64,000 nucleotides of DNA, taken from positions 1 through 64,000 of the IMG/VR virus record IMGVR_UViG_3300050011_000393; one strand, written 5' to 3'. The stretch's first letter is position 1; every line of letters starts with the position of its first letter. The notes under the pieces were generated by a model. That model was not told the origin of the DNA and ran no database searches. It saw only the letters and a list, made by a program, of their open reading frames with translations. The translations under genes and the position numbers were made by a program. Of this stretch, positions 25,514 to 33,117 are shown piece by piece. The DNA is from a virus.

Positions 25514-27766
25514 ATGCCAAAAGATAAATTTTCTGATGAAGATTTATCGCGGTGGAAGCGTGAAATAAATCCTGCTCCCATTATCAGCTCGCGTGTAAAG
25601 CTGAGCCGCGATAACTCGGAATGGCTGGGCCTATGCCCATTTCATCCCGAAAAAACTCCGTCGTTCAAAGTGTGGAAACTCGACGACGGCGTATGGGGAT
25701 TCAAGTGCTTTGGGTGTCCGACGGGGGACCCCAAGAAGCCGTCCTCGGGGAACGTATTTCAATTCGTGCAGAGGTTCGACAAGATCCCATTCTCCGCAGC
25801 CGTGGAGAAGGTACTATTCGAAGCGGGCGTTGCTGGCTGGGCGGACGGGACCCCCCAGTCCGATCCATCCATGCCCGAAAAAGTGCATCGAGAGATGGTC
25901 ACGTTTCCGATTGCACAATATACTCCCACTGAAAAAGCCCTCGCTGAATCTGCGGCCGGAAAAGCGTGGCTCGCGGCGCGCGGCATCAGCATGGAGACCG
26001 CGCGGGCGTTCCATATCGGGTTCGTTCAAGACGCTACGGTCACGTGCGGCACAAGCAACCCTTGGGCGAAACTGGGATGGGTCTTGTTTCCAACCCTGTC
26101 TGCAGACGGTCACTCTGTAATTTCTGTAAAGTACCGCAGCATTGCAGGAAAGAAAAAGAAAATAGACGGCAAAAACATCGGCGGAATCTACCGCGCGCAA
26201 GACACAGTCACCGTGCTGTTTAATCTGCAGGAAATCAAAGCCGCCGACGATATCTGGGTAGTCGAAGGTGAACCCGACACCCTAGTGCTGGCGCAGGCGG
26301 GCTGCCTGGCCGTCGGATATCCTATGGCGGGATACCAGCCCACCGAGGAAGAATGCGATGCACTGTCTACCGCCAAGCGTCGATTCCTTGCGGGAGATAG
26401 CGATGCCCCGGGCGTCAAGGCGATGGCCCAACTGAAAGACAGGGTGCGCGGCGCGACGTTCCTCATCAAGTGGCCGAACAATCGCAAAGACGCGAACGAC
26501 GTACTGACCAACGAATGCGGCAACGACACGGGCAAGTTTAAGGTCCTGCTCGAAGAACTGAAAGAGCGCGCGACCCAGACAGAAAGTATTTCCATTGTCC
26601 GCCGAGCCTGCGATATCGTTCCTAAACAGATTCGGTGGCTGTGGCAGGAAAAAATCCCTTACGGTAAGATCACACTGTTCGCGGGGAATCCAGACAACGG
26701 AAAATCGCTGGCGAGCACGAAAGTCGCAGCAGCCACAAGCACGGGGGACCCTTTCGGGGAAGAGAACTTCGTCCGCAAACCTGCCGACGTCTTGATGCTT
26801 ATCGGGGAAGACGACGCGGAGGACACTGCAGTGCCGCGTCTCATGGCGGCGCAAGCGGATTTGAGTCGCATTCATTTTCTGGAATCAGTGCGCCCTATTG
26901 CATCTGAAGACCGCGAAGTCCGCTTGGATATGGATATCGCCGCGATTGAGCGCAAGCTGGAAGAGATCCCTGATGCGCGTCTGTTGATTATCGACCCTAT
27001 CAGCAATTACCTAGGCGATGTCAGCATGGTGGCGGAACAAGAGGTGCGCTCGATTCTAATTCCTTTGAAGCGCCTGGCTGAAAAATTCAACATCGCCATC
27101 GTGATCGTCATGCACTTAAACAAGAAAAATGATATGGATGCGATCTCCCGTGTTGGCGGCGCGATGGCTTTTATCGGCGTGGCTCGATGTTCGTGGCTTT
27201 TCGCGCGCAACGTGCAAGAAGAGAAACCGGAAGGGGAAGACGTTACCGCCCCTGTCGAAAAAAAGCCCGATACCTTCTCCATGCTTCGAATTAAGAACAA
27301 CCTGGTCTCCTCCAGCCGCGCAGGCATGGCCTACAGTGTCTTGGTCAGGCCGATTGAAATCGAGGGGGATAAAATCATGACCCCTTATGTCGTGTTCGGG
27401 AAAACTATCGAAGGGAACGCTGACGATGCGCTAAACCGCAACAGTCGCGGACAGAAGAATGACCCTTCTGCTCCTCCGCGCGCCGTGGGACGCCCGAACG
27501 ATAAGCTGCAGGCCGCAGTACGATGGCTGGAAAACGCGCTACAAGACAACCAGCCGCAACGCACTAAAGTTTTAAGGGAGAATGCCAAGGGGGAGGCGAA
27601 CATCGCATCAGATACCTTGGATCGCGCCTTTACGACCATTGGCGCGAAGTCGTTGAAGATTGCAGGTCATTGGAACTGGAAGTGGACTCCTCTGAGTGAA
27701 CCTGATGAGAACGACGGTGAAACAGCCCAGCAAAGTATGTTGATTCAGGTCGAGGGGGCGGAATGA
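25514..27766 (+). CDS. Primase-helicase fusion
   Basis: 750 residues. N-terminal CHC2-type zinc finger (CPFHPEKTPSFKV...CFGCPTG, residues about 41-75), a Toprim-like region (DIWVVEGEPDTLVLA, then FLAGDSDAPG, about 240-300), and a RecA-like ATPase starting at FAGNPDNGKSLAS (Walker A near 391) with LLIIDPISNYLGD as Walker B. The order matches bifunctional phage primase-helicases with RepA-like ATPases; it would unwind DNA and lay primers. A winged-helix-like C-terminus follows. The gene runs directly into a repeat cluster that may be the origin. Confidence 0.9.
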   Translation: MPKDKFSDEDLSRWKREINPAPIISSRVKLSRDNSEWLGLCPFHPEKTPSFKVWKLDDGVWGFKCFGCPTGDPKKPSSGNVFQFVQRFDKIPFSAAVEKVLFEAGVAGWADGTPQSDPSMPEKVHREMVTFPIAQYTPTEKALAESAAGKAWLAARGISMETARAFHIGFVQDATVTCGTSNPWAKLGWVLFPTLSADGHSVISVKYRSIAGKKKKIDGKNIGGIYRAQDTVTVLFNLQEIKAADDIWVVEGEPDTLVLAQAGCLAVGYPMAGYQPTEEECDALSTAKRRFLAGDSDAPGVKAMAQLKDRVRGATFLIKWPNNRKDANDVLTNECGNDTGKFKVLLEELKERATQTESISIVRRACDIVPKQIRWLWQEKIPYGKITLFAGNPDNGKSLASTKVAAATSTGDPFGEENFVRKPADVLMLIGEDDAEDTAVPRLMAAQADLSRIHFLESVRPIASEDREVRLDMDIAAIERKLEEIPDARLLIIDPISNYLGDVSMVAEQEVRSILIPLKRLAEKFNIAIVIVMHLNKKNDMDAISRVGGAMAFIGVARCSWLFARNVQEEKPEGEDVTAPVEKKPDTFSMLRIKNNLVSSSRAGMAYSVLVRPIEIEGDKIMTPYVVFGKTIEGNADDALNRNSRGQKNDPSAPPRAVGRPNDKLQAAVRWLENALQDNQPQRTKVLRENAKGEANIASDTLDRAFTTIGAKSLKIAGHWNWKWTPLSEPDENDGETAQQSMLIQVEGAE

Positions 27767-27999
27767 CCACCCCCACGAGTGAGAATTATACACTTGATCC
27801 CGAGATGGCATCACGGGTAAAATTAGTATCTCGGGTAGAAGTAGGGAATATATCCCGAGATGAAGATGCAGAAGGACTTAGAGGGAAAGAGTTAAAAAAA
27901 CTTTCAGGAAGGTCTTTAGAATCAGTGACTGATTTCATCTCGGGTATATTTACCGAGATCTCACACTTGGCTGGAGTCAGGGGATTTTCCCCGAGATGA
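27763..27999 (+). CDS. Small ORF spanning the repeat cluster
   Basis: 78 codons; ATG overlaps the primase stop (ATGA), which favours translation. The peptide is charged (SRDEDAEGLRGKELKKLSGR) and unlike anything I recognise. Base composition is more AT-rich than the neighbours, and the frame runs through six CCCGAGAT-type repeats in both orientations, so the DNA may serve as a binding-site array with the ORF secondary. A same-length frame exists on the other strand. Confidence 0.4.
   Translation: MTTPTSENYTLDPEMASRVKLVSRVEVGNISRDEDAEGLRGKELKKLSGRSLESVTDFISGIFTEISHLAGVRGFSPR
27798..27998. repeat. Six CCCGAGAT-type repeats, candidate replication origin
   Basis: Consensus TCCCGAGATG. Forward copies at 27798-27807, 27853-27862, 27952-27959 (ACCGAGAT) and 27990-27998; reverse copies at 27828-27835 and 27936-27944. 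Local sequence is AT-rich with an A-run at 27893-27900. Position directly after the primase-helicase gene is typical for an iteron-type origin or a repressor site array. Confidence 0.6.
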
Positions 28000-28060
28000 C
28001 TTTGTTGAAGTCCATGGGCCAATGGAACTGGATTTTGAATCCGAAACCGACGGAGGACAG

Positions 28061-28555
28061 ATGAACCTGATGAAAGAGTTGCCCAGAATCGCCGCCCGCG
28101 TACTCAAGAACACCCGAGGCGTCTATCCCGAGCTGAAAGCGCGCCTAGGTCTGGTTTCAGAAGCGTATGGAGCCAACCGCGTAGTTAGAGATTTTGAAGA
28201 ATGGTGCGCCACAGTGCTTGAGACGCCGCGCTACCCTATTTCCGAATATCTGAAGGTGGTCGACTCCCGTCTAGGTTCCGCCCCCGAGGAGCCGAAACTG
28301 GATATCAAGAATCCCGTGGTTGGGGAACTGGTCTCTCTCACTTATGAGATGACCGGGGTCCTTCCATCCGCCCTGTCGGTCGCGGACTTGCTGAACCAAT
28401 ACCCCGCCGAGGAAGTGCGCGCGGCTCTGGTTGAATTCGCCGAGGGGTTGACGGAGCGCGAACTGAAAACTTCGATCAAGATGTTTTTCGCAAACGGGGG
28501 AAGCGGAGCCTCGGCGGTTATTCTTGCCCGCAGACGGAGATCAAATGCCAAATAA
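28061..28555 (+). CDS. Hypothetical helical protein
   Basis: 164 residues from ATG 28061, chosen for CGGAGGACAG immediately upstream; an in-frame ATG at 28022 lacks such a site. Mostly helical, charged, ending in a basic tail (ARRRRSNAK). The pattern YPISEYLKVVDSRLG...LLNQYPAEEVRAALVEF recalls small replication-associated or DNA-binding proteins. It follows the candidate origin. No family recognised. Confidence 0.65.
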   Translation: MNLMKELPRIAARVLKNTRGVYPELKARLGLVSEAYGANRVVRDFEEWCATVLETPRYPISEYLKVVDSRLGSAPEEPKLDIKNPVVGELVSLTYEMTGVLPSALSVADLLNQYPAEEVRAALVEFAEGLTERELKTSIKMFFANGGSGASAVILARRRRSNAK

Positions 28556-28826
28556 ACTCGAACCTGCATTGGAGTATACGTTCCCGGGAGCCAGAGGAAT
28601 TTGTGGATTCTGTGGTCAAGAAGAAAATGGCTATGCCAAGCGCGATGCCGAGGGAGCATGGCAAGCGGCGTGTTGGGTATGTGTGCGCCCGGCAGTTCGC
28701 GCGAAGCAGGAGAAGCGCGCATTTGTCGGCACGGTCTACACTGAAGTTGATGCAGAAGAATTCGAGAAACCAAAGAAGAAAAATCCCGGTTTGGCCCCGA
28801 GCGGCCACCGCCCGAAGGTGAACTAA
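28545..28826 (+). CDS. Small zinc-finger protein
   Basis: 93 residues; ATG 28545 with GGAG upstream overlaps the end of the previous gene. CGFCGQ near residue 20 and CWVC near residue 43 form a likely four-cysteine zinc site. The Lys/Pro-rich C-terminus is probably disordered. Stop TAA overlaps the next ATG, so it is in an operon with the flanking hypothetical genes. Confidence 0.65.
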   Translation: MPNKLEPALEYTFPGARGICGFCGQEENGYAKRDAEGAWQAACWVCVRPAVRAKQEKRAFVGTVYTEVDAEEFEKPKKKNPGLAPSGHRPKVN

Positions 28827-29458
28827 TGGAAGAACCAAAAACAAGTGAGTACATCCTGAATCAAGTGAAGCACCAGGCCATCACCATGGCGGAAACTGAA
28901 GATGAGTGCGAGCGCGGTTATGCGCACCTCGGATGGATGCTGCTGGAAGTCGCCGATATGCAGTACTGGCGGGTCCAGCACGAAACTTTCCGCGACTACC
29001 TGCGCGCCGTCGCCATGGTCTCGAAGAAAACGCCAGAAACTCTCCATCGATATTTTCTTACGGTTCGAGATTTAAGCGACACATTTTCCGCCGCGCAGCT
29101 TGAGTCCATGGGAATCTCGAAAGCGATGAAATTAAGACAAGCTAAGGACTATGCAATCGTCATTCCTTCAGTTATTATTAACGCGGCGCTCGATTCAACA
29201 GTGACGATTAAAGAATTGAAAAAACTGATATCTACAACCCTTCGCATGCCTGAAGATGAGGGAGATTGGTTCGACCTCGGTGCGGAGTTTTATGTGTCTC
29301 CTGAGGAGCGAGCAACCATCGAAGACGCCATGAAAGCTGCTGAACATTGTGATCCAATAACTAAAAAAACCATAAGTATATCTATGCAAAGGAAGGATAT
29401 AGTGTTAAAATGGTGCATGAATTTTTTGGCGGACTATTCTCCCGAAGGTGGGTCGTGA
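28826..29458 (+). CDS. Hypothetical protein, possibly DNA-binding
   Basis: 210 residues, coupled to the upstream gene. N-terminal part AHLGWMLLEVADMQYWRVQH and TFRDYLRAVAMVSKKTPETL, central SMGISKAMKLRQA resembling the helix pairs of ParB/DUF3102-like regulators. No catalytic motif. An HNH gene overlaps its stop codon. Confidence 0.6.
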   Translation: MEEPKTSEYILNQVKHQAITMAETEDECERGYAHLGWMLLEVADMQYWRVQHETFRDYLRAVAMVSKKTPETLHRYFLTVRDLSDTFSAAQLESMGISKAMKLRQAKDYAIVIPSVIINAALDSTVTIKELKKLISTTLRMPEDEGDWFDLGAEFYVSPEERATIEDAMKAAEHCDPITKKTISISMQRKDIVLKWCMNFLADYSPEGGS

Positions 29459-29949
29459 TGCAGAAATACTGTCCGAAATGCAAACGAAATCGAGATACAA
29501 AACATTTCTTTGGTTCTCCGGCGCGAGGGGATAACCTTTCTTCTTATTGTAAACCATGCAACACTCAGAAGGGTAGAGAATGGTGCGCAGTGAACAGAAA
29601 ACGCAAAAACGAGAACGAACTGAACTATAGGCTTAAATTTCCACTTCGTCATATGTTGTATCGGGTGAGAACTACCGCTAAGCGGCGAGGATGGAAATGC
29701 AATTTAACGGAAAAAGACATCCAAGATTTATTTGTGGAGTTTTGTCCAATTTTGGGAATTCGATTAAATTACGACGGGCATCAAGGTCGTTCGGGACGTA
29801 ACTCCGCGTCTCTAGATAGAGTAGACAGTACGAAAGGGTACCTACGCGGCAATGTGGCGATTATCTCCGATAGAGCCAACTCTTTGAAAAATGACGGCAC
29901 TGCGGATGAGCATAGACGAGTCGCGGCGTATATGGAGGCACATCAATGA
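29458..29949 (+). CDS. HNH endonuclease with N-terminal zinc ribbon
   Basis: 163 residues from ATG 29458, which overlaps the TGA of the upstream gene. Zinc ribbon YCPKCKRNRDT...YCKPCN, basic linker, then CPILGIRLNY, NSASLDRVDSTKGYLRGNVA and SDRANSLKNDGT: the HNH variant with LDRVD and asparagine-rich end. The copies at 30854 and 62444 share this architecture. AT-rich, different in base use from its neighbours. Confidence 0.82.
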   Translation: MQKYCPKCKRNRDTKHFFGSPARGDNLSSYCKPCNTQKGREWCAVNRKRKNENELNYRLKFPLRHMLYRVRTTAKRRGWKCNLTEKDIQDLFVEFCPILGIRLNYDGHQGRSGRNSASLDRVDSTKGYLRGNVAIISDRANSLKNDGTADEHRRVAAYMEAHQ

Positions 29950-30296
29950 ATAACATGGTTTGGGTTGAGTTGAATGACGTGAACGCAACAGTGCGAATTT
30001 TCCGGAACCGCCGCGCAGCACATGCGTTTGGGAAAGAGTGGATTGCCGAGCAGAATCGTTCTGAAGCAGTGGCCGAAATTCGACATCAACTCTGGTGGCG
30101 ATGCAAAGGGGAATGTGAACTCTGTGCATCGCCAGTGACTGAACAGAGCGGCCACATGCATGAACAGGTGCATCGCGGCAAAGGCGGCGAAATATCCCTA
30201 ACGAACTCGGTGTTCATCTGTCCGAAATGCCATGGCCGCGCGCATGCAGATAGAAACCCCAGATTCACGAAGAAAACCCTTGACATTCCTGAGTGA
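29946..30296 (+). CDS. HNH endonuclease (classic CxxC type)
   Basis: 116 residues, overlapping the previous gene by ATGA. CELCASPVTEQSG, HMHEQVHRGKGGEISLTNSVFICPKCHGRAH is a compact HNH domain with two zinc CxxC pairs. N-terminal region contains a short substrate-binding-like strand set (VWVELNDVNATVRIF). Second of two adjacent nuclease genes; could be homing or a domesticated packaging-type HNH. Confidence 0.75.
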   Translation: MNNMVWVELNDVNATVRIFRNRRAAHAFGKEWIAEQNRSEAVAEIRHQLWWRCKGECELCASPVTEQSGHMHEQVHRGKGGEISLTNSVFICPKCHGRAHADRNPRFTKKTLDIPE

Positions 30297-30308
30297 TTCA
30301 GGCACATT
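30280..30308 (+). promoter_or_regulatory. Weak candidate promoter
   Basis: TTGACA (30280-30285), 17-bp spacer, CACATT (30303-30308). The -35 box is perfect but the -10 is poor. It precedes the small-gene cluster at 30391. Confidence 0.35.
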
Positions 30309-30331
30309 AGAAATTGTCAAGGGCGTGTCCA

Positions 30332-30356
30332 GCGGGCTCCTTGAGCAAGAGCCCGC
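30332..30356 (+). other. Strong 8-bp hairpin without U-run
   Basis: GCGGGCTC (30332-30339) pairs with GAGCCCGC (30349-30356); loop CTTGAGCAA. It is followed by A-rich rather than T-rich sequence, so it is a leader structure or processing site more than a terminator. Confidence 0.55.
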
Positions 30357-30390
30357 TTAACTCAAAAAAATCCTTGGCTCGGAGAATACA

Positions 30391-30603
30391 ATGGCGCATT
30401 CCGTCGGGCAGCAAGCAGCACGAGCAGTAGCGAATAGTCAAAAAGTTGTGGTGGAGAAGCGTACTCCAGAAGAAATCCTGAAAGGTATCCGCTCAAACCG
30501 AGCAGCGAAACTTTTTGTCACGCCAACCGACGTGGATTTTCTACTGAGTCAATACGACGAAGCGATGGTGCGAATTCGCGAGTTGCATGGAGATGAGGCA
30601 TAA
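30391..30603 (+). CDS. Hypothetical small protein
   Basis: 70 residues, helical and charged (TPEEILKGIRSNRAAKLFVT, DFLLSQYDEAMVRIRELHG). Stop TAA overlaps the ATG of the next gene. First gene of a set of small early-type genes. Unknown function. Confidence 0.6.
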   Translation: MAHSVGQQAARAVANSQKVVVEKRTPEEILKGIRSNRAAKLFVTPTDVDFLLSQYDEAMVRIRELHGDEA

Positions 30604-30854
30604 TGGGGGCCAGTTACGATAGCGCGAATCCGACCTGCGATGATTGTCAGTCCCAGGTCGGCTGTTGCACCGAATGCGGCGGATGTTTCAGCGAGCACTG
30701 CGAGTGCGATCCCTGCCAACACGGCAAGGCGCGGTCAGAAGAATGCGGGTTCTGTGTTCGAGGGTTGAAGCCGCTAGTAGAAGTGATGGTGAAACACGAC
30801 GGCATGGAAGATGACCTTGCATGGTTGCTAGGTCCAGACCAGGAGATGGCGTAA
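30603..30854 (+). CDS. Cysteine-rich small protein
   Basis: 83 residues with twelve cysteines in the first 55 (CDDC, GCCTECGGC, HCECDPC, CGFC). The spacing suggests two or three zinc sites. The acidic C-terminus (HDGMEDDLAWLLG) is helical. Its TAA overlaps the ATG of the HNH gene that follows. Confidence 0.6.
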   Translation: MGASYDSANPTCDDCQSQVGCCTECGGCFSEHCECDPCQHGKARSEECGFCVRGLKPLVEVMVKHDGMEDDLAWLLGPDQEMA

Positions 30855-31288
30855 TGTCGCAAAAGAAAGGCACGCCCAAAGAGAGGCGACATCGCGCATA
30901 TCAAAAACGGGTGCAGAAAGACCCAGATTTTATTCCAGGTATTATTCGGCACATGAAGATTTGGAAGGCGGCAAATCCAGAGCGGTATATTCTCAATAAG
31001 GCGCGGTGCCGTGCCAAACGATTGCGGAGACCTTTTACGATTACCCTCGCTGATATTCGGATACCTGCAATCTGCCCTGTGTTGGGGATTCCGTTGTTTT
31101 GGGGCGACGAGCAGAAGTCAGACAACTCACCATCCCTTGATTGTTTGCTTCCGCACCTCGGTTATACTCAAGGGAATGTGTTTGTGATTTCGATGCGCGC
31201 AAATAGACTGAAAGGCGACGGCTCCTGGGTTGAACTGGAAAAAATTGCAAATTGGGTTCGAGAAAAGGTGATTCATGCTGCGCGATAA
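30854..31288 (+). CDS. HNH endonuclease
   Basis: 144 residues from ATG 30854. Basic N-terminus (KERRHRAYQKRVQK), CPVLGIPLFWGDEQ, SPSLDCLLPHLGYTQGNVFVIS and MRANRLKGDGSW. The LDR(V/I)D motif of the sister copies is LDCLLP here, so a key residue may be changed. Overlaps the next gene by 14 bp. Confidence 0.75.
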   Translation: MSQKKGTPKERRHRAYQKRVQKDPDFIPGIIRHMKIWKAANPERYILNKARCRAKRLRRPFTITLADIRIPAICPVLGIPLFWGDEQKSDNSPSLDCLLPHLGYTQGNVFVISMRANRLKGDGSWVELEKIANWVREKVIHAAR

Positions 31289-31628
31289 AACAGGAAATCA
31301 ACTATTTCGGAGGGTCGAAGTCAAAATCATTTTCCCTAACGCGATTTTTCCCGATAAGAGGTTTGTGCAGCGCGCAGGCCCCCGCCAAGGATTTAACGCG
31401 ACGGGAATTGATGAAATTTTGATGAATATCGCAGACCAGCTTGATACTCTATACCCGTGGTGGAATTTTGCCGCCACGGAATTGACGCCAGTCGGGCGCA
31501 CCATTCGTTTCGTTTTTACGTTCGCAGGCAACCGCGCTGTTGCGCCCACTGCGCCCGTCGAAATTCATGAAAAACCAGTTCAAATACTTTCACCATCCGA
31601 CCCCCGCGCACTCGCGGCAGGAGAATAA
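31275..31628 (+). CDS. Hypothetical protein
   Basis: 117 residues, mixed alpha/beta; hydrophobic core segments (VEVKIIFPNAIFP, PWWNFAATEL, RTIRFVFTFAGN). No recognised motif. It overlaps the upstream HNH gene, which may have inserted at its 5' end, and precedes a broken RNA ligase. Confidence 0.55.
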   Translation: MLRDKTGNQLFRRVEVKIIFPNAIFPDKRFVQRAGPRQGFNATGIDEILMNIADQLDTLYPWWNFAATELTPVGRTIRFVFTFAGNRAVAPTAPVEIHEKPVQILSPSDPRALAAGE

Positions 31629-31630
31629 TC

Positions 31631-31840
31631 ATGACCGACTTTTTAGCCATGCCGAAGATTCCGCGCCTCTCCCGTCTCTGCACTATCACTGAAAAAATTG
31701 ACGGGACGAATGCCAGCATCTTCATCAGTGAAGACGGCTCCGAGTTTTTGGTCGGCAGCCGCACGCGCTGGATTACACCACAGGACGACAACTACGGATT
31801 CGCGCGCTGTTTGAGATTTGGGAGAACCCTATGCGCGTAA
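31631..31840 (+). pseudogene. Truncated ATP-dependent RNA ligase (N-terminal fragment)
   Basis: 69 residues. FLAMPKIPRLSRLCTITEKIDGTNASIFI carries the nucleotidyltransferase motif I (KIDGT; Lys is the adenylated residue), followed by GSRTRWITPQDDNYGFAR, as in phage RNA ligases of over 200 residues. After GFAR the similarity ends abruptly and the frame stops ten residues later. The rest of the enzyme is absent downstream, so a deletion has removed it. Confidence 0.7.
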
Positions 31841-31962
31841 CATTCCGCTGGCATGCGCAGATGGTGAGTTACGTCGCGCATTTCAACACCAAGGATGAGG
31901 CCGAACGATTTGTAGAGGCCGTGAAGATCTCTCGGGCAGCGGAGAAGCGTGCAGTTAAGTGA
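31831..31962 (+). CDS. Small hypothetical protein
   Basis: 43 residues; ATG 31831 preceded by GGGAG. Sequence MRVTFRWHAQMVSYVAHFN, then KDEAERFVEAVKISRAAEK. A beta-beta-alpha pattern with good codon use. It begins inside the end of the broken ligase frame, at the likely deletion junction, and could be a small neighbour brought close by that deletion. Confidence 0.5.
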   Translation: MRVTFRWHAQMVSYVAHFNTKDEAERFVEAVKISRAAEKRAVK

Positions 31963-32068
31963 TTTTGCCGCAGTCGCACAAGCAGGCCCAGAGATAATAT
32001 TTTCCGACTCTGGAGTGACCTACCCAGGATTGAACTAGTAATCTATGGAATCGGCGTCCCGTCAGATT
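31955..32068 (-). pseudogene. Remnant of an HNH endonuclease (zinc module only)
   Basis: Leftward frame encodes NLTGRRFHRLLVQSW...YYLWACLCDCGKIT and then stops. This matches the N-terminal module of homing endonucleases (compare GTRFGKLVVRSRV...LCDCDCG in the intact gene at 24936) up to the DCG motif. The HNH domain that should follow is gone, replaced by a rightward small gene. Confidence 0.55.
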
Positions 32069-32282
32069 CCATTTCGAAGGTATATTGTGACTGCCCCAGA
32101 AAACAGGCAGGCAGGCCGCACGGACATTTTTCGCAGACGGCTTCATAGGGCTCCCAGCACATCGTGATGATGCAAGACCACCGAGCATGACAGGTGGGGC
32201 ACTCATGCTCTTGGCTCCAACCAGGTTCTTCGGGGTTGATTTTTTTGGTCACTCCAAAATAATACCAGAAACCTCTTGACAA
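32043..32282 (-). CDS. Small zinc-ribbon protein (leftward), uncertain
   Basis: 79 residues from TTG 32282, or about 69 from GTG 32252. CPTCHARWSC and CEKCPCGLPAC give two likely zinc ligand groups; residues between look coding. It overlaps the HNH remnant slightly at its 3' end. No ribosome site is clear, and its start lies in the rightward promoter region. It could be a decayed gene. Confidence 0.4.
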   Translation of the reverse strand: MSRGFWYYFGVTKKINPEEPGWSQEHECPTCHARWSCIITMCWEPYEAVCEKCPCGLPACFLGQSQYTFEMESDGTPIP

Positions 32283-32305
32283 GGCAACTGGTACTTTCGT
32301 ACTAT
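32276..32305 (+). promoter_or_regulatory. Operator-overlapped promoter for the endolysin gene
   Basis: TTGACA (32276-32281), 18-bp spacer, TACTAT (32300-32305), with the palindrome GGTACTTTCGTACT at 32290-32303. Geometry is identical to the promoter at 18901. AGGAG and ATG 32324 follow. Confidence 0.75.
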
Positions 32306-32323
32306 TGACCTAGGAGAATTTAA

Positions 32324-32800
32324 ATGGCGGACTTTAATCCGGCGGTAGAGACCACCCTGCAGCATGAGGGTGGGTATGTAAACAATCCCAACGATAGCGG
32401 CGGGGAAACAAAATATGGAATCACCGCAAAGGATTTGCCCGGCGTGAATATCTCCGATCTCTCGGTCAGCGTTGCGACGAATTATTATCGCACACATTAC
32501 TGGAAACCGTTTTATGGTGAACTCACTTCCCAGGACGTCGCGAATAAACTTTTTGACATGGGCGTGCTGTTCGGTATCGGCGAAGCGGCCTATTTGTTAC
32601 AGAGGGCGTTGAATTTCGTGTCTTGGCAGTGGACAAAAACTTTCGATGACTCTACTCTCACGGCCGCGAACGAAGCCAACCCCGATACGCTTTTGACGTC
32701 TTATAGAAATCATTTGCGGACGCATGCCTTGAATTTAGCAAACGCAAATCCGAATGATCGAGAGTTTTTGACCGGATGGCTCTCGCGGATCAATTCATAA
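32324..32800 (+). CDS. GH108-type endolysin (muramidase)
   Basis: 158 residues. N-terminal HEGGYVNNPNDSGGETKYGIT is the hallmark of glycoside hydrolase family 108, with Glu15 as catalytic acid; LFDMGVLFGIGEAAYLLQRALN and GWLSRIN follow as in the family. It cleaves the glycan chain of peptidoglycan at lysis. No signal peptide, so a holin is needed. Expression under the repressor-type palindrome is notable for a late function. Confidence 0.88.
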   Translation: MADFNPAVETTLQHEGGYVNNPNDSGGETKYGITAKDLPGVNISDLSVSVATNYYRTHYWKPFYGELTSQDVANKLFDMGVLFGIGEAAYLLQRALNFVSWQWTKTFDDSTLTAANEANPDTLLTSYRNHLRTHALNLANANPNDREFLTGWLSRINS

Positions 32801-32803
32801 GGA

Positions 32804-32826
32804 GACTAAACCATCCATAAGTGTAA
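32804..32826 (+). promoter_or_regulatory. Possible late-promoter element, overlapping a small ORF
   Basis: GACTAAA-CCATC-CATAAGTG keeps the outer blocks and spacing of the late element, but it overlaps the start of the small ORF at 32813, so the match could be partly chance. Confidence 0.35.
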
Positions 32827-32953
32827 AAACAATTTGGGCGAGCGACGGCGCTACAAGGCTCTTCAGAAATTGGGGCCAGTCAAAGAAATACCGTCGCCCT
32901 TTTTTCGCATAGGACAGGTGGTGGGGCCATGGGAGCAACACGAAGACTTCTGA
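32813..32953 (+). CDS. Small basic protein with apparent ATC start
   Basis: 46 residues (HKCKNNLGERRRYKALQKLG, then PVKEIPSPFFRIGQ). AGGAG lies at 32800-32804 and an in-frame TAA at 32807, so the only codon at proper spacing is ATC at 32813; a TTG at 32834 lacks a ribosome site. The sequence looks coding and overlaps the next gene by 25 bp. Second case of strong ribosome site with ATH start (see 3556). Confidence 0.4.
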   Translation: MHKCKNNLGERRRYKALQKLGPVKEIPSPFFRIGQVVGPWEQHEDF

Positions 32954-33114
32954 CGTATAAATGCGAAAAAGGGCACGTAATGCAAAAAACATATCCTCTC
33001 GGGGTTCGGTTTGACGACGTAGACGAAACAACTTGTTCGGAGTGCTTGGCTGTGAGCGAAGTTAAAAAAGCCTTCCTGATGTTCGCGGAGGCCGTCTCAG
33101 CAGTCCGCAAATAA
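32929..33114 (+). CDS. Small zinc-binding protein
   Basis: 61 residues, ATG 32929. YKCEKGHVMQKTYPLG and TTCSECLA contain C-x5-H... CxxC, a likely zinc ribbon. The C-terminal helix is KKAFLMFAEAVSAVR. It lies in a run of tiny genes after the endolysin. Unknown role. Confidence 0.55.
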   Translation: MGATRRLLTYKCEKGHVMQKTYPLGVRFDDVDETTCSECLAVSEVKKAFLMFAEAVSAVRK

Positions 33115-33117
33115 AAA

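Noticed and set aside
30280-30308. Strong promoter before the small-gene cluster
   Set aside because: Perfect -35 but a poor -10 (CACATT); listed only as a weak candidate.
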